Shown: positions 10,873 to 23,583, counted from the stretch's first letter. The stretch is 64,000 bases of DNA from Phragmites australis (GCF_958298935.1 NC_084924.1:2852001-2916000), one strand, 5' to 3'. Program-made: numbers and translations. The notes: a model not told the origin generated them from the letters alone.

Positions 10873-13800
10873 ATGCAGATCCTCCGGCGGAAGCTTCTGG
10901 AAGCTTCCCGCTGCCTCCCTCTTTTCCCCGCTTCGTCCGCCTCGCACCACGGCAACGCCCATGCCGTCGCCACCCTTGCCGCGGCCCGGCGGGCCCCGAC
11001 CGCTGGCGCCGGCTCCCTCGCCGCCGCGCCGTGGGCCGCCACCCAGCGCCGCGGCGCGAAGATGCTCGGATCCGACGTACGGATTGTCCTGACTCTATTG
11101 CTATGCTCATTTGATCGTTGATCCTTGCCAAGGGTTTAGTTTGGCTTTTAACAGCTATATGCAGTTAACTGTTTTAGTTACAGTTGTATTGTTCAATCCA
11201 CTGCAAAAAGAAGAAGATTTGTTGGGGGAAAAGAGTACCCCATTTCTTTGCTAACTTGTTTATGGGATAATTCATTCAGTCAAGGCTACCGAGGCATGTT
11301 GTTTCATGTTTAGAACGATTATATAGGGTGGAGCTGGGTGTTTATTTGTTCTCTTTAGACGTCTTAGTCAGTTACTCGTCAAATACATGCTGTGAAATTT
11401 ACGAATTGTAATGTGTGCGACGGCTGGAATGGGTTTTTCTTTTGAAGCAATCTGATTAGAATTAGCATTCAGCAGGAAGGCTTCCCATGGTCTAAAAAAT
11501 ACATGCAAAAACATTTCATAACATGTTGATATCCTTAGCTTGGTTCTCCGAATTCTTTCTTCAGTTCTGGACTCTGACTCGGGACCAACTTCATATATTG
11601 TAGGTGAAACTTGGAAATGTAATACAGAAAAGAGGTGTGTGCTTACATCTCTTTTGTTTTACTTTTTCCTTCAAGCATTGCGGACTATTACTTATCCATC
11701 CCTTTGGTGAACCTTAAAATCAAGGTCGCATTTATCAGGTACAGAAGTGTTACTTGTATTCTGCAACCTGTTATAGTTACTGTTTTGCATGAACTTGGCA
11801 CTAGTTTATACCTTCCCTGACTTGCTTGTGTTCTGTTCAGGTGATAAAAGCACAGCATTCACATCAAGGAAGAGGAGGAGCCACAATACAGGTCAGTTAT
11901 TTTGTTTCGTTCTTCTAATCTGTCGCAACAATTGACACCTCACACTTCACTATTGCAACACGCAAGTAACAGCCAAAGTAAAATACGCCTGTTTTTTCCT
12001 TGAAGGTATGGCACCAGACACAATTAACATCACATAAGAGTGACTCTTTAGTAACAGAACATGGAAACGATAACTTAGCAACAGAATGTGAAAGAGAAAT
12101 AACAAGTACAGTAAGATAAACGGCTAGACAACCAAGAAATATGGATGGACAGAGTCTAAACTGCATATGGTTGATCCCTACAATTTGCTAGCAACCACTA
12201 AAGATGCTTTGATTTTATTCGTCTAATTTTATTACCGAACTGAATTCTATTCTCAACTCTTGAGTGTTGCAGGTGGAACTGAGGGATGTTGACACTGGAA
12301 ACAAAATAATAGAAAGATTCCGTACCGATGAGGCTCTTGAGAGTATATTTTTTTCTTTTTCCTTATGAAAAGACTTTTTTACAGCTAGAAATAGCCACAT
12401 ATGCCTTTATGTTGTAGCCTAATTTCCCCCATGCAGTCATATGTAACCTTTCCCACTGAATGAACTCTTGTGCGTTTAACATGGACAGCTTTATTCTGTT
12501 TATCACATTGCATTCATGCATCAATCCAGTTTTAGACAGTCTCACAACCTATGGAACAAGATTGAAAAAATAAGTTGAATTGATGACCATCTAGAATCTA
12601 CTCAATCATGATGAGGGTTCTAGAAACTGGTATGTATTAACCAGCCAGTTGGTAGTCTTAAGACCAACACTTCGTATACCGGTTATGACCAAGAGCCTCT
12701 TTGGACTGATGTAGTATTCTATTAATGCTGTATTTAATTTAATTGCCATGATTTAGACCGTATTTGACATTATCCATGCACAGAAGCACATTATCATTAA
12801 CAGGATTTGAGGAAAAGGGGAATAAATAATATGCACCAGATCTAACTGATTTTTGTCAGAAGCCATCCAAAATAATCTGGTTTCAACTGGATCCTGTCTG
12901 AGTTCCTGCCTTTCTGCCAAGCCAACTTCTTTGCAAAAGATCCTGAGATAATATCCTTGTATTGGACTGACCACCTCTGGACATTGGGAAAGAATAAACA
13001 TTGGCTGCCTGCTTGCCCAACAGTATTCAGTCCGGTGTCAGTTCGGAGCTATGATAACACTAGTTTGGTTCAGTTTTTTAGGTTTTAAATTTTTATAATC
13101 ATGTTCATAATGGTACTCTAATCATTACATACCTTTTGTCTATACATTCAGGGGTTTTTGTTGAGGAGAAGGCATTCACATATTTGTATCAGGAAGGAGA
13201 CGCTGTGACACTTATGGAGTAGGTTTCATTTCCCTTTTTTGTTATTTTTACTATTCACATTTTAACTTGATGCTGTGCATATTTATTTACATTCATTTAA
13301 TCATGATCTACTCTGGTATATTTTTTACCAGGCCTGAAACGTTTGAGCAACTTGAAGTTTCAAAGGAGTTGTTTGGCAAAGCAGCTGCATACCTGAAAGG
13401 TCCAACTGAATATTAATCAACAGCAAGAAGGAATACTGACGGTTTTCATTAATAAAAATGCGCTACTTAATTGCCTTTTACGACTCCCTCTCTCATCTAT
13501 GAAAGCTGATGCTGCTGTAGTATTACTTTTCATAACATAAAAGCTTACTGAAATTTAAATTTAGATTAATATAAGTGGAAGACTTGTGTTGCCATAAGAC
13601 TGATATTTACCAATATTTGTGAATTTTATAGTTGCATTGTATTATTGGGCTTAATTTTTCATAGTTTCCAACTGTTGTAAAGAGATCAATGACTAAGCGA
13701 CTCACCAACTTTTGAATTTGCAGCGTCCATGTTGATTTCGTTTGCTCATGTTTGGAAATTGGTTTATAATGTGTTTGTGGACGCCTTGACACCCTACTTA

Positions 13801-15549
13801 TTTTCTCTCTTATAACAGATGAAATGAAGGTGACCCTACAGTACTTTGACGGCCGACCAATGTCTGCTTCGGTTCCTCCACGAGTGACTTGCACTGTTGT
13901 TGAAGCACAGCCTCATACAAAAGGGCTAACTGCTCAACCTCAGTAAGTTTTTATTTTATATTACTCCATCATCCAATTATTATTATTTCTTTAATATTTG
14001 TTTATTATATATTTGTAAATAACGACTTTTGGTTATTTGCTGCATTTACCACCTTTTATGGGTTTGATTTTAGTAGGTAGTGTGAATATGCTGGGCTTCT
14101 ATATATCCTTTGTGGCTCAAAATAAGCATTCTTGTCAAATTTTCAGCAATAAGGTTATGGTTATATAGTAATATGATTTCATGCTATCTAATGAGCAATG
14201 ATCAATCATTTAATGTGAGCTTTTTAGTTGGTGGTGCACGAACAAGATGAATATTTATTTGCTCCGTGAAGAGACTTGGAAAGTTACCTGCATATACACA
14301 TAGCTAGTAGCTGCAAGCAGTGGAACACTGGATCATGGCAGTAGGCTAGCTTTCATCACTACTTGCAAAGCAATAAACAGTAGGTCACCTGTTAAAAAAA
14401 CTCCAGAATTGTTCAAAGTAGCTCCTGCATCCTTTATGCTGTGCCGAATTCCACTATCACATGTTCCATTGATCCATGCAATTTACAAGAGATAATTTTT
14501 GGCCTCAAATGCCCATTAAACTCATAATGAATAACATTATGATATAGTTCGTGACTGCCCAAATCATACTGTAGTATTGAAACGGTTTCCTGTAATCTTG
14601 AGATTTGATACCGAGACTTTATTGAGTACAATACATTGCTTGATAGTGCAGAGGACTTTCGAGAGCCAAGATTTTTTAGCATCGTATTCAGTCATTCTTA
14701 TATTATATATAACACTAAGAACATTTGTTCTCTTGAGCTTTCACACTGTTAACCTGCAATACTGCTGAATTATGTCTATGTACTGTGAGCAAGCATAATC
14801 TTTTACAATCAGATGTTTGAGGCTCAGTATTATACAGTTAACTAACCTCATGTGTTGTACTAAATGCAGATATAAAAGGGTCTTGCTGGACAATGGCCTT
14901 ACAGTGCTTGTAAGTTGTTGGGCAATGTTCTGTAGTGTTTGTTTACAAAGCCTTTTAATGAATGCTTGAAGCACACCTAGAAATTGTTGTTATATGCACT
15001 CTATAACTCTGATATCATTCTGTTTGTGGAATTGTGTGCGGAAAATCTGTCTTTGCAGCTTACATGTTTCTGTTTGGGATCTCTTTTTTTGTAAATCATT
15101 TCTGTACAGAACTGGTTAGTAGTTGCTGAATGACCACTGTTTTGTTCTTGTATATCATTTCGTTGCACATTGATTTTGCGTTCAGATAAGTTATTAATGT
15201 CTTGAAACTTCTCTGGATGCATATCGTATTGATAATTATTGAAAATTTAGAAACCATAAACTCCAATGGAGTCATCTTTGCACTATTTCTCACTTCCATT
15301 ACCCTTTTGCGTTATCTTAGGCACCACCTTTTATTGAAGTGGGTGAGAAGATTGTAGTCAGTACAGCAGATGATTCATATATGACGAGGTAACACATGGA
15401 AAAAGCCTATCATTTCCTTATTTTATTCATCACAATAATTCAAATTATATAGTTTAATTTTAAGGCGAGTGCTGCATTGGTTGACATATGCCTTTTTATA
15501 GTTAAATTCTTGATAAATCATTGAAGCGATTTTGTATTTCAGGGCCTAA
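10873..15549 (+). CDS. Elongation factor P family protein, organelle-targeted
   Basis: Eleven exons: 10873-11076, 11604-11634, 11725-11738, 11841-11891, 12273-12342, 13152-13218, 13332-13399, 13819-13942, 14870-14909, 15321-15388 and 15543-15549; 744 nt, 247 aa. Residues 1-62 are Arg/Ala/Ser-rich with few acids, as in a mitochondrial transit peptide. The KOW-like N domain follows (KLGNVIQKRGRIYQ, then VIKAQHSHQGRGGATIQ), then two OB domains ending with FIEVGEKIVVSTADDSYMTR. EF-P relieves ribosome stalling at proline stretches; this would be the organellar form. The loop tip is Arg94, where E. coli EF-P has modified Lys34. Exon 3 is only 14 nt and the last coding exon 7 nt. Its final two exons are copied downstream by a segmental duplication. 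Confidence 0.85.
11725..11738 (+). other. 14-nt microexon of the EF-P gene
   Basis: GTCGCATTTATCAG is preceded by an AG acceptor (aatcaag) and followed by a GT donor (gtacag). It supplies the end of a Gly codon plus Arg-Ile-Tyr-Gln. Without it, exon 2 (31 nt) does not join exon 4 in frame; with it, the conserved strand GRIYQVIKAQ is complete. Confidence 0.85.
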
Positions 15550-16185
15550 GGGTAGTATATTGTGGATGCCGTTTTGTTCGCCCAAATGGGAATCGAGTGC
15601 ACTTTGCCTTCTTGGATAAGTTTTTGCGTCTGCTATTGCCCTGAACTTCAACCTTGCCGCCAGCACAAGATAAACATAGTTACCAAATATCCAGTATTTA
15701 GCTGCATATTTTGTACTCAGAGGTGTTTTTAATTTGTTCATTGTTTTGAATTTTTACTCAACACATTCTCATCATGGTAAACCATGGAATTTTTGTGTGA
15801 ACACAAATAGAGAAGCTCTATTTTGGTAGACACGCCGAGAGTATTCGAATCTCCCTCATATGGCTTACTGCTTTACGGAATGATGAGATTTGATTGTCGT
15901 ATTTTCATAATAAGTACGAAGTTTGATTATTGTTTCATCTCATATATGAATTCCATATTCTGTCGCAGAATGCCAGATCATATCACCACTGCAAGAACAT
16001 ACTTTATTTGTAACTCTTAACTTTTGTTGCCCCTTATCGTTTAGCCAGCGTTGAAGATAACTAGTTGATATATACAGCTGCTACCAGTATCAAATAATTT
16101 GGTGCGCTTCCTACACTTTTCTAAGTTGTATTAAGTTACAAAAAAACTACAGACTCCTGAGCCCTGGCAATGAAAACCGCAGGCA

Positions 16186-16960
16186 TCACTTGTAGGCATG
16201 GACGTAATCTTGGAAGTAGAAGTTCTTCTCGATGAAATTTGCGAGTCAGCGGGACGCGGCGAAGCAAAGCACGGCCGCGTCTTTCTGGAGAGTCGCCGTG
16301 ACCAGCGTCCCCTTTGCGACGGCGAGGAACCCGACGATGCCGAGCGACGCGACCTGCAGGGCGACCTCTAGGCCCCTCATGGCTTTCAGCGCAGCGCTGC
16401 AGCTCGTGCACCGCGCGACGTGCGACCAGTACCTGTTGATGGCATCAGAAAATTCATGGTGCTTTACTGAATTCTCTGGCGTTTGATGATTCAGGGCAGT
16501 GTGAAGAATGGAAGTAGATTACTGGCTTGTTTACCTCTCCAAGAGCTGATCCTTGGTAGGGGTTGGTGGCAGCTGATCAACTTGCGGGGTTGCCCAGCCA
16601 ACCTGATTCTTGCAGAACTTTCTGAACCAGTTCCTGAAGGCGATGACCATGCTGTGTGACGATGTGGACACATAGCAAGCTTTCTGCCAGTTATCAAGGC
16701 CTGCCGTGGCAAAAATTTGCGCTCCTGTAAAAGGATTCAGAAGGGAAGAATGAAGTTGGAAAAGAATGCATTTACACACAACCTGAATCACTGTGCTTTA
16801 GATAGAACAGAATTTGGATGTTGGAGCTTCTCCAAAGCTATAGTTTTCAACATGGTGTGTACCTGACATGGAGTGCGCACATTTCCCTTCAGTTACCTCA
16901 ACGTGGAGGTAAATGTCTGAATCCAATATAAGATCCTGGCCGATGTGGTAGAACCACCGC
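16186..16960 (-). pseudogene. PTC52: PTC52-like Rieske oxygenase, 3' fragment (copy 1)
   Basis: Reading down the minus strand: an exon ending near 16912 (YHIGQNLILDSDIYLHVE), an exon near 16530-16728 (NWFRKFCKNQVGWATPQVDQ), and a last exon to stop 16186-16188 with ALKAMRGLEVALQVASLGIV and NFIEKNFYFQDYVHAYK. These match the C-terminal part of PTC52/pheophorbide a oxygenase-family proteins (plastid inner envelope). A TGA at 16246-16248 replaces the Trp expected after AASR, and the first of these exon joins is out of frame at a TTTTT run near 16714. The catalytic half is missing: the sequence breaks at about 16974. It is tail-to-tail with EF-P. Confidence 0.8.
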
Positions 16961-16973
16961 GGTGTGATCTTGC

Positions 16974-17083
16974 CCAGCCAAACCCCGACGTGCGACCAGT
17001 ACCTGTGTGAAGTATGGTAGTAGATTGCTGATCCTTGGTAGGGGTTGGTGGCAGCTGATCAACTTGCGGGGTTGCCCAGCCAA
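16974..17083. other. Filler DNA at a deletion junction in copy 1
   Basis: Against copy 2, about 2.07 kb (25235-27300) is replaced here by about 110 bp. The replacement is made of pieces found just upstream: CGACGTGCGACCAGTACCTG (also at 16418-16437), a TGTGAAG..GTAGATT piece similar to 16500-16525, and a stretch from GCTGATCCTTGGTAGGGG to GTTGCCCAGCCAA identical to about 16543-16599. Confidence 0.75.
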
Positions 17084-18374
17084 ACATGGATGTAGTCTCG
17101 CAATAGAAGTTCTCCTAGATGAAGGATTTATTTTATTCACATCTAAATTTAGTCACGCTATAGATTTTTAGATAATTATTTGGTTAACTATCATAACTTT
17201 GGTTTGATTCTAGCCCACACGTCATATACTTACTTTTTTTTTACTAATTTTGTCACAGTTATGATGAGAATTTGTTAGTCATATTTTTTATGACAAATTA
17301 TACGTGGCAAACTTGGACACGAACCAAACAAGCCTAAAATCTGTAAGCCAGCGAAATGCCGTGAAGTACAGTACAACTGCGAACACGACCATGACTCTCT
17401 GAACAGCTGACATGACCAGGGTCCCCTTGGCGATGACGAGAAATCTAACGACGGCGATCGATACAACCTGTTGGGCAACTATAGAGAGAATATTGCTATG
17501 AACCCACTAACAAATGGATCATGAAAGCACACTATAGAGAAAATCTTGCGTAGTTTTAAACCACTCGTGGCAACACATGTTAGAGTATGCGAAAGCACAA
17601 CTAAAATCGCAAAGCCAAACACAAGATACATGTCATCATAGGAGCATATGCGAGGCTGAGATCTTCCATAACATTTTGCCCCTGTGCAAACACGAAAATT
17701 CTAATCTCACGTAATACTAACTAATTACATCTTTTCTGCTGTGAAATTCATATGCACATATCAAATTCAAATGCTGCCATGAGTCGTGACTTGGAAGCAT
17801 TCAATCCCGGGCGGGAGACCGCTCTTGGGCAGCGCAGCTGCTAGGGGAGGCGCCAAGGTTCACGGGTAATTTAGTGACCTTTTTTTAAAATAATACTAAT
17901 TTAATAGAAAATTATAAAAATAATACGTGCTTTTAGAAAATTAAAAAATAGTACATGTCGAAAAATCAATTTCCGATCGACAGGTGACCTATCAACGATT
18001 GATTTGCTGATAGACGCTTTATACCCGATAGACTCCTCACCTATGTCTTACTACCTGTCGGCAGGTCGATTACTGACAGGTACTATTTTTCGAAAATGCA
18101 TATTATTTTTGTAATTTTCTATTAAATTAAAATTACTTTAAGAAGACTCGTATTTAGTAGCTGGCCGAGGCTACCAAACGCAGGCACACGGCCCACGCAC
18201 GCACACGCCGCGCCACTCCTACCTACCTACCTACCTACCGGGTCGAACAGCGCCAGCCCCACCTGCTTCGTTCCCTGGATCGCGCGCAGAAACGCTACTC
18301 TAGCCGGCGTCTCAGCGAGCAGGCCGGCAGAGAGAAGCTAGGAGGGAGGCGAGCCGCGAGCGCGGGCGGCCACC
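17084..18374. other. Intergenic and promoter of AAE copy 1
   Basis: No coding exon. It has near-identical counterparts at about 27305-28814. It contains the foldback element (17886-18142), a (CTAC)n tract (18219-18239, about five units here, three in copy 2) and a GC-rich leader that contains an in-frame-independent purine-rich stretch before the ATG at 18375. Confidence 0.6.
17886..18142. mobile_element. Foldback/MITE-like element, copy 1
   Basis: The outer about 70 bp on each side are inverted repeats: AATTTAATAGAAAATTA on the left recurs in reverse complement on the right, as do the A-rich TTTTCGAAAAATAGTAC-type parts. The centre contains CGACAGGT / ACCTGTCGGCAGGT words. Non-coding. The same element lies at 28110-28366, so it predates the duplication. 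Confidence 0.6.
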
Positions 18375-21300
18375 ATGGCTGCGAGCGCGAGGGGGAGCGT
18401 GTGGGAGATCCAGGCGCGCGACGTTGAGGCCGCAGGGCTCGCCGCCGCCGACGCGGGCGCGTTCCTCGCCGCGCTTCGCTCCGCCGCCGGGGGATCGGGA
18501 GGTGCAGACGAGGCCGCCGTGTGGGCGGCGGTGGCGGCGGCGGGGGTGCTGCGGCCGGAGCACCCTCACGCGCTCCACCAGCTCGTCTACTATGCCGTCT
18601 ACGCCGGCTGGGACCGCGCCGCCCGGGGCCCGCCGCCGTACTGGTTCCCGTCCTTGTAAGTCGCCGGTCGTGCCCCCCATCCATCCACTTTCTGATTAAA
18701 CAAAGCAGCTTTCCAGTAGCTCTCAGCATTCTGCTGCCATGATTCGATCAAAAATTCAAAATGGACAGTGAATGAACCGCGTGATGTTTGGTGTTGAGAG
18801 CAGTTTGATGTGAATGTAACGTGCAATGCAATTTTCAAGCTTCTGCCAAGCAGTCAGGCATATGAATATATGATAGCATCATTCGTAGTGTTATGTCTCA
18901 CAACATTAGTATTTGCTATATCAAATACACTGTATGATAGTAAGGATATTAATGGCACAAGTATTTCGACTGTTACAGGATTGATTGTAAGCAAACAAAC
19001 CTTGGGAGAGTGATGGAAGCAAACGGGCCTAAGCTGTTAGGGTCATCATACAAGGACCCGATATCAAGTTTTAACCTCTTCCACAGGTTTTCCGTAGAGA
19101 ATCAAGAGGTCAGTTGCTCTAAATTAACCAAATACTCTGTATGTAACTAAACTTCCAGACAGGAGTTCAGAATTATCTCTCTTTCTTGTTTCTTCAAAAG
19201 TTGTTAGTGTAAAGTGGTTATCTGAACTTACATTTTGGATGGATACTTTTAGTCTGCCTCCAACGATGTGATCGTAGCCTCCTAGGTGATGCTTTTTTAG
19301 GTCTACTGGTCAATGGTGCTAAAGCAGCTCGCAGTCAAGTTCCAACAAGAACCAAAGTCAATTCTGGATACATCAGATAGATCAAAGAAAGGAGGAACAT
19401 GGCTTCAAGGTGCAGTGCTTAACATTGCCGAATGTTGTCTGCTACCTTGGCCTTCCCAGAACAGGACCGATGACAGTACAGCTATTGTTTGGAGGGATGA
19501 AGGCCTCGATGATTATCCCGTGAACCGCATGTCATTGAAGGAGCTTCGCAGTCAAGTGATGTATTGTTTTCTTTTCCGAACTACTTAGAGTTGAAGCATA
19601 CAAAAAGTTCCTTCTGTTTTTCTGCGAATTATCTGCGGCTTTTTTTTCTTTTTTTTGCTCTGGTGTTTTCAGGACTGTTGCAAATGCCCTTGATACCATG
19701 TTCCAGAAAGGGGATCCGATTGCAATTGACATGCCTATGACATGCAATGCGGTCATTATATATTTGGCAATCGTCCTTGGTGGTTTTGTTGTTGTGTCAA
19801 TAGCAGATAGTTTTGCACCTCAGGAGATTGGTACTCGCATGGATGTCTCAAAAGCAAAGGCAATTTTTACTCAGGTGAGACATTAAGCCAGCCTTTCATG
19901 ATACATACTTTTAGTACTATAGTCTGGCTTATTCTAAAATTCACAAGTTTTCAGGATTTCATAATTAGAGGAGGGAAGAAAGTTCCACTTTACAGGTATG
20001 ATTGATCAGTTTACTTTAGTTTGGATTTGTGTTATGTTAATTTGATTTGCTCAAAATTCTAACCGGCAAGAAGCCGAGCAAACAAGTTGTTCATTTAGAA
20101 GTGCTAGTGTCCAGTTTTGCACTAGAGAAGAACCATTGACTCATTTTCTTGTACAGTTTTGTACCTAATATGTAAGTGTTGTACTCTGCAATTAAGTATG
20201 GTTGTATCCTGTGAAACCTTATGCTTACACTGTTTGGAGAACTTTTTACTCATACTTTTGCTTAACTGAACTTAAGTACTGAACAATTATAGACTAACAG
20301 CTCATAATAATTCCATTATTTAGCCGCATTGTGCAAGGGACTTCATCTAAAGCTATTGTAGTTCCTGCAACCGGAGGTTATCTTGGAGTTACACTAAGGA
20401 ATGGTGATGTGATGTGGAAAGATTTTCTTTCTCGTGCTGCAGGAAGGTAGGCATTAAATTTGTTCTTTCTCTTGATTTTGAATATCTTCTTCCATGAAAA
20501 TTTGAGAATACCTACATCGCAAAAGAAAGTTAATTTCTTGATATAAGCAATATTGTCTCTTGGATTTGCAGGTCATCTGTTTATTATCCATTCTATCAGT
20601 CTGCAGGCGCCCTAACTAATATAATTTTTTCTTCAGGAACAACTGGTATAGAGTACCCTGACATTATTTCCTTTGTTGACTGCTTGCACTATTCTCATGA
20701 TCACATATGATTTTTTCTGTTTCATTTGCTTCTTGTGCAGGGGAACCAAAAGCTATACCATGGACACAACTTTCTCCCATAAGATGTGCAGCTGATACAT
20801 GGGCCCAATTGGATGTTCTCCCACAGGACATAGGTTGCTGGCCTACTAATCTGGGCTGGGCTATGGGACCTATAATCCTGTACTCATGCTTTCTAAATGG
20901 TGCGACCTTGGCTTTGTATCATGGATCTCCACTTGGACGTGGTTTCTGCAAATTTGTACAGGTGTGTTTGGACTATAACAATATTGATCTGGCTGCTAAA
21001 AAGATTTATCCTTGTTACTTGCATATATTGTAGTTCTGTTGGTTTTGAGCTTCATTATGTTACATTAGTCCCCGTGCAAGTAGCATAGGCATAGCTTACT
21101 TCACATTTGTTTGTCTATAGCTCTAGCATACCTCTACTGAGTAACCACCCAACCTCAAACCTGTCTGCTCCCAAATTTTTTTTCCTTTAATGCCTTATGC
21201 TAAAGTCCTTTTCTCTCAGTAAATTAGGTAGGGTTTTATGAAAATCTGAGCAATGCATATTCATAGTAGAACAAAAATACAAAGAAATTCATGCTGTCCT

Positions 21301-22908
21301 TATGTACTTCAAGTTTATTCCTGCGATATATTTTGCAGGATGCTGGTGTGACAGTATTAGGATCTGTGCCAAGCTTGGTGAAGTCATGGAAAGCTGGTAA
21401 TTGCACTAAAGGGCTTGACTGGACCAAAATCAGGTGAGTGGCACTATCAGAAGGCATTCATCTTCATCACAATCTGGTAGAAGGATATTTATAGGATTAT
21501 AATTGCAGGGTACTAGGCACAACAGGGGAGGCTTCTGATATTGATGATAATCTGTGGCTATCTTCACGTGCCTCATACAAGCCCATTGTAGAATGCTGTG
21601 GGGGCACGGAGCTGGCATCCTCATACATTCAGGGGAGTCTTTTGCGACCACAAGCTTTTGGAGCTCTTAGTGGTGCATCCATGTCCACTGGGTTTGTCAT
21701 ACTTGATGAACATGGAACTCCGTGTGTAAGTTTCGTCAATTGAAATTCCCAAGCCTGGTAATTGTGTTCGAGACATAACCGTTTTAATTGACTATGATAG
21801 CCTGATGATCTACCTTGTGCTGGAGAAGTGGGTCTCTTCCCATTATATTTTGGTGCTACTGATCAGCTTCTCAATGCTGACCACAATAAGGTTTACTTTG
21901 ATGGAATGCCCATTTACAACGGAAGGGTATGGACTTGCCTATCTTAGTTCTCCGTTTTAAATTGCTATATGAACATTCCATATTTCAAATTTTAACAATG
22001 AAAGTCACATGATTGATTGGCTGTTTACCTAACTCTGTTGCAAAAATTGTACTAAACAGATCCAGCACTTGCAGTAGTCTATAAAATTAATGGCACCCAC
22101 CATATCTGATAGTGGGAAATATGTCATCTAGACATCTAGCATCGATTGCGCAAGAAATATCATTGCAATGAATAACTTGCAACATTTAACCTGGTTTTTC
22201 CTTAAGAAATTTCACTACTGAACGAAATGAACGAATCCAATTACAAGCGTTATAAAAGATAACCATACTAGTGAAAGCTCTTATTTTGTACCCAATTTGC
22301 TGTAGCAACTCCGACGGCATGGAGATATAATCCAGAGGACAGTAGGTGGTTACTACATTGTACTTGGCAGAGCGGATGACACCATGAATCTTGGAGGAAT
22401 TAAGGTTAAACATCCCCTTTAAATGTTTCCAATCCGTTGTTACCATCCTTTCATTTTCTGAAACCAAATCAATATTGTTCTCATCTGCATATGCAGACCA
22501 GCTCGGTGGAGATAGAACGGGTGTGCAACAGAGCCGATGAGGCTCTGCTAGAAACAGCCGCAGTTAGCATCAAACCCGCCGGTGGGGGACCAGAACATCT
22601 GGCTATCTTAGCAGTGCTGAAAGATAGATCGATCCCATACGACGTAAATCTCCTTAAAACCAAGTTCCAGAGGGCCATTCAGAAGAACCTCAATCCTCTT
22701 TTCAAGGTAACCTTGCGTTTTCTGATGCTAATGACCAGTGATCAGATGTATGTACACATGTGTACAGAACTGAGATCGTTTACTGGTCTTACAGGTCAGC
22801 TATGTCAAAGTTGTTCCTGAGTTTCCAAGAACTGCATCGAACAAGCTACTGAGGAGGGTCCTGAGGGATCAGTTGAAGCAGGAACTCTCAAATCGCAGCA
22901 AGCTATGA
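18375..22908 (+). CDS. AAE18: Peroxisomal acyl-activating enzyme (AAE17/AAE18 type), copy 1
   Basis: Fourteen exons: 18375-18655, 18979-19108, 19301-19560, 19673-19874, 19955-19995, 20324-20446, 20572-20645, 20741-20961, 21339-21433, 21509-21725, 21801-21926, 22306-22404, 22497-22706 and 22795-22908; 2193 nt, 730 aa, all phases consistent. The adenylate-forming P-loop SSGTTGEPK is at 366-374. Later landmarks are [14 protein letters not shown]-region counterpart [10 protein letters not shown], the [20 protein letters not shown] hinge and the [12 protein letters not shown]-terminal catalytic-lysine region. The protein ends NRSKL, a canonical PTS1 peroxisomal signal. Family members activate a carboxylic acid with ATP and CoA; Arabidopsis AAE18 acts on a pro-auxin (2,4-DB) entering beta-oxidation. 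The true substrate here is unknown. AAE17 versus AAE18 cannot be decided by eye. Confidence 0.9.
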
Positions 22909-23407
22909 CCTTTGAAGGGTATATTTCATAATTCATTTACACAACCAGCGGCTTGAATAAAGAGGCATTGTTCTCTGGGGATCGGAGGTGTGCAGAGAAA
23001 TTCAGAATACTGATTGGTGTATTGTATAGCGTCCAGAGGGACTGAACTGAGCTACCAATCAGATGCATGTTCTGTAGTTTTTGCTTTCTTCCTCGATCCT
23101 TTTGAGTTTCAGTTGTCTTGTTTGGCAAATTATACGCAAATATAAAATCGAGCTCAAGATGTGACAAATCCGTTAGCCTGAATTCATTAAGCCTGTCCGA
23201 ACTTACGCAGTCCAACCTGGTTACATTCTAGTAATTGCCAGCTAATAACGTTATTATTATTGCATCAATCATGGATCCACACTGCAAGCTCATTGGCAGA
23301 AGAATAGCAGCATGGCGAATACTAACTATATCAAGAGGAGAATGTTCCAAGTCATACGCGATTTACATGCAGTGACGAACACAGCGAAATCATGAAGGCT
23401 AATTTTC
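22909..23407. other. 3' flank of AAE copy 1 up to the duplication joint
   Basis: Non-coding. It is collinear with 33350-33479 plus 34336-34693 behind copy 2. The homology stops at about 23407, where EF-P intron sequence begins. Confidence 0.7.
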
Positions 23408-23583
23408 TTCTTGTATATCATTTCGTTGCACATTGATTTTGCGTTCAGATAAGTTATTAATGTCATGAAACTTTTCTGGATGCATATCGTTTTGATAATT
23501 ATTGAAAATTTAGAAACCATAAACTCCAATGGAGTCATCTTTGCACTATTTCTCACTTCCATTACCCTTTTGCGTCATCTTAG

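Larger units (their letters stand above)
15145..23407. repeat. Tandem segmental duplication, copy 1 (about 8.3 kb)
   Basis: The segment starts inside EF-P intron 9 and ends about 0.5 kb past the first AAE gene. It is repeated, with indels, at 23408-34693. The offset is 8263 bp over the EF-P/PTC52 part and 10440-10442 bp over the AAE gene. Content: EF-P exons 10-11, PTC52-like tail, a foldback element, AAE gene. Similarity is near-complete even in introns, so the event is recent. Confidence 0.9.

Noticed and set aside
18295..18729. Minus-strand Arg-rich ORF over AAE exon 1 (and its twin at 28735-29169)
   Set aside because: Shadow of a GC-rich first exon.
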